Shown here piece by piece: positions 58,495 through 64,000 of a stretch of 64,000 bases of DNA; within the stretch, counting starts at the first letter, position 1; each line of letters begins with the position of its first letter. This stretch comes from Flavobacteriales bacterium (GTDB taxonomy: Bacteria > Bacteroidota > Bacteroidia > Flavobacteriales_F > PHOS-HE28): contig JACJZJ010000002.1 of assembly GCA_020635675.1 (NCBI GenBank), positions 868,001 through 932,000 of the forward strand, given 5' to 3'. The position numbers and the translations under genes are program-made. The notes under the pieces are model-generated. The model was not told where the DNA came from and ran no database searches. It was given only the letters and a program-made list of their open reading frames with translations.

Positions 58495-61400
58495 TCAGGA
58501 GGCCACCGCCTTCCCCATTCCCTCCAACGCCTTCCTGGCCTGCTGCACGTTGCGCACGTCCTGCACGCTGAGCCGGAGCGTGCCGCCCTTCTCGTACATG
58601 CGGTAGCGACGGGGCTGGTCCTTGATCGCCTCCAATACCCCGGTGAAAGCCTCGCTCTGGAAGAAGGGATGCTGCTGGTCGGTGATGAAGGTGCCGATCA
58701 TTTTTCCTTCGCGGATCACGAGCTTCTCGAAACCCATGCGTTCACCGAGCCAGCGCAGGCGGATCGCTTCGAAGAGGTCCAACACCTGCTCCGGCAAGGG
58801 TCCGAAGCGGTCCAGGAGCTTGGCGCGGAAGCGGATCAACCCCTCCTCGTCCGGGATATCGTCGAGCTCGCGGTACAAGGCCAGCCGCTCGGCCGTCTCC
58901 GTGACATAGCCGCTGGGGATCAACATCTCCAGATCGGTCTCCAGCACGCAATCGCGCGTCCAGCGGTCCTTCGGGCCCTGCTGATCGGCGAAGAGCGCCT
59001 TGAACTTCTCCTCCTTCAGTTCCTGCACGGCCTCCTCGAGGATCCGCTGGTAGGTCTCCATGCCGATGTCGTTGATGAAGCCGCTCTGCTCCGCGCCGAG
59101 CAGGTCGCCTGCGCCACGGATGTCGAGGTCCTTCATGGCGATGTGGATGCCGCTGCCCAGGTCGCTGAACTGCTCGATGGCCTGCAGGCGTCGGCGCGCG
59201 TCGGCGGGCAGCAGGTGCATGCTCGGGCAGAGCAGGTAGCAGAAGGCCTTGCGGTTGCTGCGTCCCACGCGGCCGCGCAACTGGTGCAGGTCGCTGAGGC
59301 CGAACTGGTGCGCCTCGTTGATGAGGATCGTGTTGGCATTGGGGATGTCCAGGCCGTTCTCCACGATGGTGGTGGCCACGAGCACGTCGGTGTTGCCCTC
59401 GATGAAGTCGAGCATCACTTCTTCCAGTTTGTGCCCTTCCAACTGACCGTGGCCCACGCCCACACGCGCACCGGGCACCAGCTTCCGCACCATGTCGGCC
59501 ACCAGTTGGATGTTCTTCACCTTGTCGTGCACGAAGTACACCTGCCCGCCACGGCTCAGCTCGTATTCGATCGCCTCCTTGATCACGTGCTCGTTGAACG
59601 GTTGCACGATGGTCTGCACGGGGTACCGGTTGGGCGGTGGGGTGTTGATGATGCTGAGGTCGCGCGCGCCCATCAGGCTGAACTGCAGCGTGCGCGGGAT
59701 CGGCGTGGCGGTCAACGTCAACGTGTCCACTGACGCGCGCAACGTCTTCAGCTTGTCCTTCACGTTCACGCCGAACTTCTGCTCCTCGTCGATGATCAAA
59801 AGGCCGAGGTCCTTGTACACCACGTCCTTGCTTACCAGGCGGTGTGTGCCGATCAGCACGTCGATCTTGCCGTCCTTCAGGTCCTTCAGGATGTCCTTCT
59901 GTTCCTTGGTGCTGCGGAAGCGGTTGATGTATTCCACGCGCACGGGCAGGTCCTTCATCCGCTCCTTGAAGCTCTTGTAGTGCTGGAGGGCGAGGATGGT
60001 CGTGGGCACGAGCACGGCCACCTGCTTGCCATCGCACGCCGCCTTGAACGCCGCGCGGATCGCCACCTCGGTCTTGCCGAAGCCGACGTCGCCACAAACG
60101 AGCCGGTCCATCGGCGTGTGGCTTTCCAGGTCCTTCTTCACATCGAGCGTGGCCTTCTCCTGGTCGGGCGTGTCCTCATAAATGAAGCTCGCCTCCAGTT
60201 CGTGCTGCAGGTAGTTGTCCGGCGGGTAGGCATGTCCGGGCTTCGCCTTGCGTTCGGCGTAGAGCTTGATCAGGTCGAAGGCCAGCTCCTTGATCTTCTT
60301 CTTCGTGCGCTCCTTCAGCGTTTTCCACGCGCTGCTGCCGAGCTTGTTCACCTTGGGTTGCACGCCCTCCTGCGCGGTGTAGCGGCTCACCCGGTGCAGG
60401 CTGTGGATGCTGACGTACAGCACGTCGTTGTCGCGGTAGATCAGGCGGATCGCCTCCTGCTGCTTCCCGTTCACGTCCAGCTTCTCCAGTCCGCTGAACA
60501 CGCCGATGCCGTGATCGATGTGCACCACCAGGTCGCCGGGCTTCAGCTGGGTCAGTTCCTTCAGTGTGAGCGCCTGGCTGTTCCGGCGGAAACCTTCCTT
60601 GAGGCGGAAGCGATGGTAGCGCTCGAAGATCTGGTGGTCGGTGTAGAGCGCGAGCTTCCGGTCCGGTTCGATGAAACCTTCATGGAGGTCGAGCACGATG
60701 GGTGTGAACGACACCTCGTGCTCCATGTCCTGGAAGATGGTGTACAGCCGTTCGCTCTGCTTGGCGTTGCTGCAGGCGATGATGTTCGTGTAGCCCTCGA
60801 CCTGCTTCGCATGGAGGTCGGCACTGAGAGCCTTGAAGTCCTTGGCGAAGGCGGGCTGGGGCTTATTGGAAAAGTGGAAAGTGGGAACGCGAAAGTTGGG
60901 ACCGTCCGTCGTCCCCACGGTCCCGGAACTACTGGTGAAGTGCACCTGGCGGAACCGTTCCAGTTCGGATCGCAGTTGGTCCGGGGAGGCGACGAGCTGA
61001 TCGGGGAGGCGTGACCCTCCTTGTCCGGCAGCCGGTCGTAAGCGCGTTGCAAATGCTCCGAGGCATCCCTGGCCGCATCGGTGATCGCGTCCGTGGAACG
61101 GATCCAGATCACGGCATGCGCCGGTAATTGCGCGAAGAAAGGTTGCTGCAACGCGGCATCCTCGTCCTGGAGGTCGGGCACGATCACCGCGTTCGCCAGC
61201 CGCTCCACGCTCAGTTGGTCCTGTGGGTCGAAGCGGCGGATGCTCTCGACGGTATCGCCGAAAAGTTCGATGCGGTAGGGACGATCGCTGCCGTAGCTGA
61301 ACACGTCGATGATGCCGCCTCGGATACTGAACTGCCCGGGTTCGTAAACGAAGTCGGCGATCTGGAAGCCGGTCTCCTGCAGCCATTCCATCAGCGTGTC

Positions 61401-61871
61401 GATCGGCAGTTCCTCGCCGCGCTTGATCGCCAAGGTGTTGCGCTGCATGCGCTCGCGGCCGACCACGAGTGGTGCCAGGGCCTCGGCATAGGTCACGAGC
61501 GTGAGGCTATCCGGGTCGCGCATCAATTCCTCCAGGACCTCGGTGCGCGAAACGCGGTCACCATCGTTGTGTCCTTCGGGGTCGTAAGGGGAACGTGACG
61601 GGGCGGGGAAGAACCGGATGTCCCGGTCCGGGCCCAGGGCCTGCAGGTCGTTGAGGAAATAGGCGGCCTCCTCCTTGTCGTTGAGGACCAGGACGTGCAC
61701 GCCCGGGCGCTTCTCCAGAATGTCCTCGGCCACAATGGCCGCGCTGCTGCCCACCAGGCCGTGGAGGTGAAGGCGGACACGCCCATCACTGAGCGCATTC
61801 GCGGCCTGCGTGCAGCGTGGGTCGCTGCGATAGTTCTCCAGTAGGGTGGAGAGGGAGGTCGTTCCTGTCAT
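58495..61871 (-). pseudogene. mfd: Transcription-repair coupling factor Mfd, interrupted by a one-base frameshift
   Basis: The sequence covers a full-length Mfd (about 1,125 codons if repaired) but in two frames. Frame 1, from ATG 61871 (MTGTTSLSTLLENY), encodes the UvrB-like N-terminal domains to about residue 288 (VLVLNDKEEAAYFLNDL, FFPAPSRSPYDPEGHN, GGIIDVFSYG). It then runs out of frame to 60561. Frame 2 takes over at about 61008 (LVASPDQLRSELERF). It carries the RNA-polymerase-interacting domain, the RecG-like translocase (VCGDVGFGKTEVAIRAAF, IIDEEQKFG, LTLTATPIPRTLQFSLMG, VGRSNRKAFCYLL) and the C-terminal domain, down to the stop at 58495. One missing base near 61003-61006 restores the frame. 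Sequencing error, real inactivation, or recoding cannot be told apart here. Mfd removes stalled polymerase and recruits UvrA. Confidence 0.9.
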
Positions 61872-61882
61872 CCGAAATGCCC

Positions 61883-61914
61883 AAAACCCGATACCGGGTC
61901 GTCCGGACATCGGG
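61883..61914 (-). terminator. Hairpin plus T-run before mfd (probable terminator)
   Basis: On the minus strand, CCCGATGTCCGG and CCCGGTATCGGG (61887-61914) form a 12-base-pair stem with two G-T pairs and a 4-base loop, followed by TTTT (61883-61886). It would end the fbp-DUF1697 transcript. It also lies between an exact promoter box (61924-61931) and mfd, so mfd expression could be attenuated. Confidence 0.7.
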
Positions 61915-61923
61915 TCGGGGCTG

Positions 61924-61931
61924 CAAAACTA
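61924..61931 (-). promoter_or_regulatory. TAnnTTTG box upstream of mfd
   Basis: TAGTTTTG on the minus strand is an exact consensus match, just after the DUF1697 stop. Transcription from it would pass straight into the terminator-like hairpin at 61887-61914 before reaching the mfd ATG at 61871. Confidence 0.45.
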
Positions 61932-61934
61932 GCT

Positions 61935-62510
61935 TCAGAAGCCTCCGGCGCCATCACTTTCCATCCCCCTCGCAAGCTCCTGCAATTTGAGCACCGTGTT
62001 CCAATTCCGCGCGGTGCTCACCACGCCGATGCCCTTGTCGAACTTCATGGCCATGGCGCTGGTGCCGAAACCATGAGGCGTGTGGATGTAGCAAACGTGG
62101 TAAGGTCCGATGCGCGCCTTCAACACCTTGATGTCCTCATCGCCCACGGACAGGGCCTTCAGTGCTTTCACAGCTTCGGGCTTCGGCAGGTCGGCCAGCA
62201 GGACGGCATGCACGTGCTTGCCCTCGGCCTTCTTCGGGAAGGCGTCGTTCTTCATAACGGCCTCCCATTCCGCCGCCGTGGGAATGAAGATGGGCCGTTC
62301 GTACTTGAACTTCTTCTTGCAGAAATCGGCCACCTTCGCGAGCGTCTTTTCGCGTGAGAGGCTGCTCCGCACCAGCGCGTTGCCGCTGTTGATGTAGGTG
62401 GTAGCGTCCTTGAAGCCGGCCTTGGTGAGCGCGGCGCGCAATTCGGCCACGGGCAGTTTCACCGGACCGCCCACGCCGCGAAAGAGCAGGATGTAGGTCG
62501 TGAGGGCCAC
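61935..62510 (-). CDS. DUF1697 domain-containing protein
   Basis: The 191-residue soluble protein matches the DUF1697 family. The N-terminal TTYILLFRGVGGPVKLPVAELRAAL and ATTYINSGNALVRSS are its defining stretch, and AWxxV-like FIPTAAEWEAVM and the C-terminal TARNWNTVLKLQELA complete the match. The family has a two-domain alpha/beta fold and no known biochemical role. The GTG at 62510 is chosen because the domain starts there. The frame is open to 62807 inside fbp and reads as nonsense there. It starts 5 bases after the fbp stop, so they form an operon. Confidence 0.88.
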   Translation of the reverse strand: MALTTYILLFRGVGGPVKLPVAELRAALTKAGFKDATTYINSGNALVRSSLSREKTLAKVADFCKKKFKYERPIFIPTAAEWEAVMKNDAFPKKAEGKHVHAVLLADLPKPEAVKALKALSVGDEDIKVLKARIGPYHVCYIHTPHGFGTSAMAMKFDKGIGVVSTARNWNTVLKLQELARGMESDGAGGF

Positions 62511-62515
62511 TGGTC

Positions 62516-63487
62516 TCAGTCCTTCGTCGCGGCCTCCACCATGGCCTTGCTGCCGATGAACAGGGGACACCGCTGGTGCAATTCCGTGGGCTGGACCTCC
62601 AGGATACGTTGGTTGCCATCGCTGGCCAGGCCGCCGGCCTGCTCCATGATGAAGGCGAGCGGGTTCGCCTCGTACAAAAGGCGCAGCTTGCCTTTGGGTG
62701 CCTTGGCTGTGGACGGATACATGTAGATGCCACCCTTGAGCAGGTTGCGGTGGAAGTCCGCCACCAGACTGCCGATGTAGCGGGCGCTCAACTTGCTGCG
62801 CTTGCAATCGTCGATGTAGCGGCGCACGTTCTCGGGGAAATCGAAGTAGTTGCCCTCGTTCACGGAGTAGATGCTGCCGTCGTTGGGGATCTTCATGTCC
62901 GCGTGGCTGAGGCAGAACACGCCGATGCTGGGGTCCAGGGTGAATCCGTTGACGCCGTGGCCGGTGGTGTAGACCAGCATCGTGCTGGACCCATAGATCA
63001 CATAACCGGCCGCCACCTGCTGGGTCCCTGGTTGCAGGAAATCGTCCAGCGTCACCTTATTCGGGTCCAGACGTCGGTAGATGGAGAAGATCGTGCCGAT
63101 GGAAACGTTGACGTCGATGTTGCTGGAACCATCGAGCGGGTCCATGGCCACGACGTATTTGCCGTCCCGCGAAATGGGATGGTCGAAAATGATGGGGTCG
63201 TCGTTCTCCTCGCTGGCGATGGCGCACACCTCGCCCTGATTGCGCATGGCCGAGATGAAGCGTTCGTTGGCGTAGACGTCGAGCTTCTGCTGACGCTCGC
63301 CCTGGATGTTGTGCACGTTGGTCTCCCCAAGGATCTCATCCACCAGCCCGGCCTTGTTCACTTCGCGATTGACGAGCTTGGCTGCGAGCCGGATGGAGGT
63401 GAGCAGTCGGGAGAGGTCACCGGTCGCAAAGGGGAAATCCTTCTGGCGTTCCACGATGAACTCGGCGAGGGTCTTGATATTGGCCAT
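62516..63487 (-). CDS. fbp: Class I fructose-1,6-bisphosphatase
   Basis: The 323-residue enzyme hydrolyses fructose-1,6-bisphosphate to fructose-6-phosphate in gluconeogenesis. The metal-binding motifs are [10 protein letters not shown], the signature [27 protein letters not shown] near residues 114-135, and [24 protein letters not shown]. The C-terminal [20 protein letters not shown] contains the family's catalytic-site Glu. The ATG at 63487 starts at [10 protein letters not shown], matching homologs; an upstream ATG at 63508 adds 7 residues. GATATTTG on the minus strand at 63531-63538, one mismatch from consensus, is a likely promoter. Confidence 0.97.
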   Translation of the reverse strand: MANIKTLAEFIVERQKDFPFATGDLSRLLTSIRLAAKLVNREVNKAGLVDEILGETNVHNIQGERQQKLDVYANERFISAMRNQGEVCAIASEENDDPIIFDHPISRDGKYVVAMDPLDGSSNIDVNVSIGTIFSIYRRLDPNKVTLDDFLQPGTQQVAAGYVIYGSSTMLVYTTGHGVNGFTLDPSIGVFCLSHADMKIPNDGSIYSVNEGNYFDFPENVRRYIDDCKRSKLSARYIGSLVADFHRNLLKGGIYMYPSTAKAPKGKLRLLYEANPLAFIMEQAGGLASDGNQRILEVQPTELHQRCPLFIGSKAMVEAATKD

Positions 63488-63562
63488 GAGGATCGGAAGA
63501 ACGGGCAATGATCAATGCCCGGATGTTCTGCAAATATCCGACGCGCCCGATCTTTGGCCATC

Positions 63563-64000
63563 ATGGATATCACGATCCGCCGGGCAGAAGCGCGCGATGT
63601 GCCCGCCATGTTGGCGCTGGTGCGGGAACTGGCGGCGTTCGAACGCGAACCGGACGCGGTGACGGTGACGGAGGAGGAGATGCGTGAGGCCGGCTTCGGG
63701 GAGAGCCCGGTCTGGTGGGGATGGGTGGCCGGGTCGGGCGGCGCGTTGGTGGGACTGGCGCTATGCTATGAGCGGTACTCGACCTGGCGTGGACGCGTGG
63801 GCTATCTGGAGGACCTGGTGGTGACAGCACGCGCACGCGGCTATGGGATCGGGGAGAAGTTGTTCCGCGCCTGCGCAACGGAATGCGTGGAGCGTGGCTA
63901 TCACCATCTCACCTGGCAGGTGCTCGACTGGAACGAAGGCGCGATCCGCTTCTACGAGCGGCTGGGCGCGGAGATCGATGAACATTGGGTGAACGGCAGG
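63563..64000 (+). CDS. GNAT-family N-acetyltransferase (truncated by window end)
   Basis: The first 146 codons are present and the gene runs off the right edge. The acetyl-CoA-binding fold is clear: MDITIRRAEARDVPAMLALV (strand 1 and helix 1), LCYERYSTWRGRVGYLEDLVV (motif D), VTARARGYGIGEKLF with the pyrophosphate-binding R/Q-x-x-G-x-G/A loop, and WNEGAIRFYERLGAEI. The RYSTWRGRVGYLEDL stretch is typical of the branch containing diamine and thialysine acetyltransferases, but the substrate is unproven. A near-consensus box GATCTTTG lies at 63549-63556, 6 bases before the ATG, back to back with the fbp promoter. Confidence 0.88.
   Translation, partial: MDITIRRAEARDVPAMLALVRELAAFEREPDAVTVTEEEMREAGFGESPVWWGWVAGSGGALVGLALCYERYSTWRGRVGYLEDLVVTARARGYGIGEKLFRACATECVERGYHHLTWQVLDWNEGAIRFYERLGAEIDEHWVNGR

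Noticed and set aside
60990..61015. Programmed -1 frameshifting as an explanation of the mfd break
   Set aside because: No X-XXY-YYZ slippery site or downstream pseudoknot is apparent at the junction; a missing base in a repeat is simpler. It is kept only as a minor alternative in the finding.

Overview
The window is an ordinary chromosomal stretch of a GC-rich member of the Bacteroidota, probably Flavobacteriales-like. The evidence is two proteins ending in type IX secretion (gliding-motility type B) sorting domains, several copies of the Bacteroidota promoter box TAnnTTTG close to start codons, a methionine synthase split into two genes, and an aa3-type oxidase cluster with DUF420 and SCO proteins. 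GC content is high, roughly 60% by eye, and GTG starts are common. I see no insertion sequence, prophage, CRISPR array, rRNA or plasmid function.

Layout. 1-2.2 kb: the tail of an FkbM methyltransferase, facing an overlapping leftward operon of a membrane protein, a cytochrome c lipoprotein and HflX. 2.2-6.6 kb: two exported amidohydrolase-fold proteins. 6.8-14.9 kb: a membrane protein, CysQ, GDP-fucose synthesis (gmd, fcl), and a WecA/MraY-type sugar-phosphate transferase between two Wzi-like outer-membrane proteins, which together suggest surface-polysaccharide work. 14.9-19.3 kb: cytochrome oxidase and its assembly (cyoE, two subunit III-type genes, subunit IV, SCO, DUF420, a small Cys-x-x-Cys protein). 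19.4-24.3 kb: a glycosyltransferase-like gene, then a SAM-I riboswitch with its terminator, then split metH. 24.4-27.9 kb: an OmpA-family protein, a TolC-family protein and tsaB. 27.9-31.4 kb: a leftward overlapping operon of three exported proteins, including one built from 22-residue repeats. 31.4-41.4 kb: small envelope genes, an M20 dipeptidase, two tandem choice-of-anchor L adhesin-like proteins, gpmI with an orphan histidine kinase, and an HD protein. 41.4-49.2 kb: tRNA-Phe, then coaX, an outer-membrane protein, a TPR protein, lptC, a CNNM protein and a PpiD-like foldase. 49.2-57.2 kb: the rod-shape genes rodA, mrdA, mreD, mreC, mreB with purH and a beta-barrel protein upstream. 57.2-64 kb: a YqaA-like protein, a LOG-family protein, mfd interrupted by a frameshift, a DUF1697 protein, fbp and a truncated GNAT gene.

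I found no clear undescribed multi-gene system. The best leads are the repeat protein and its operon partners, the amidohydrolase pair with dead metal sites, the Wzi/WecA-like trio, the complete SAM-sensing attenuator, the mfd frameshift, and promoter boxes that leave almost no 5' leader.
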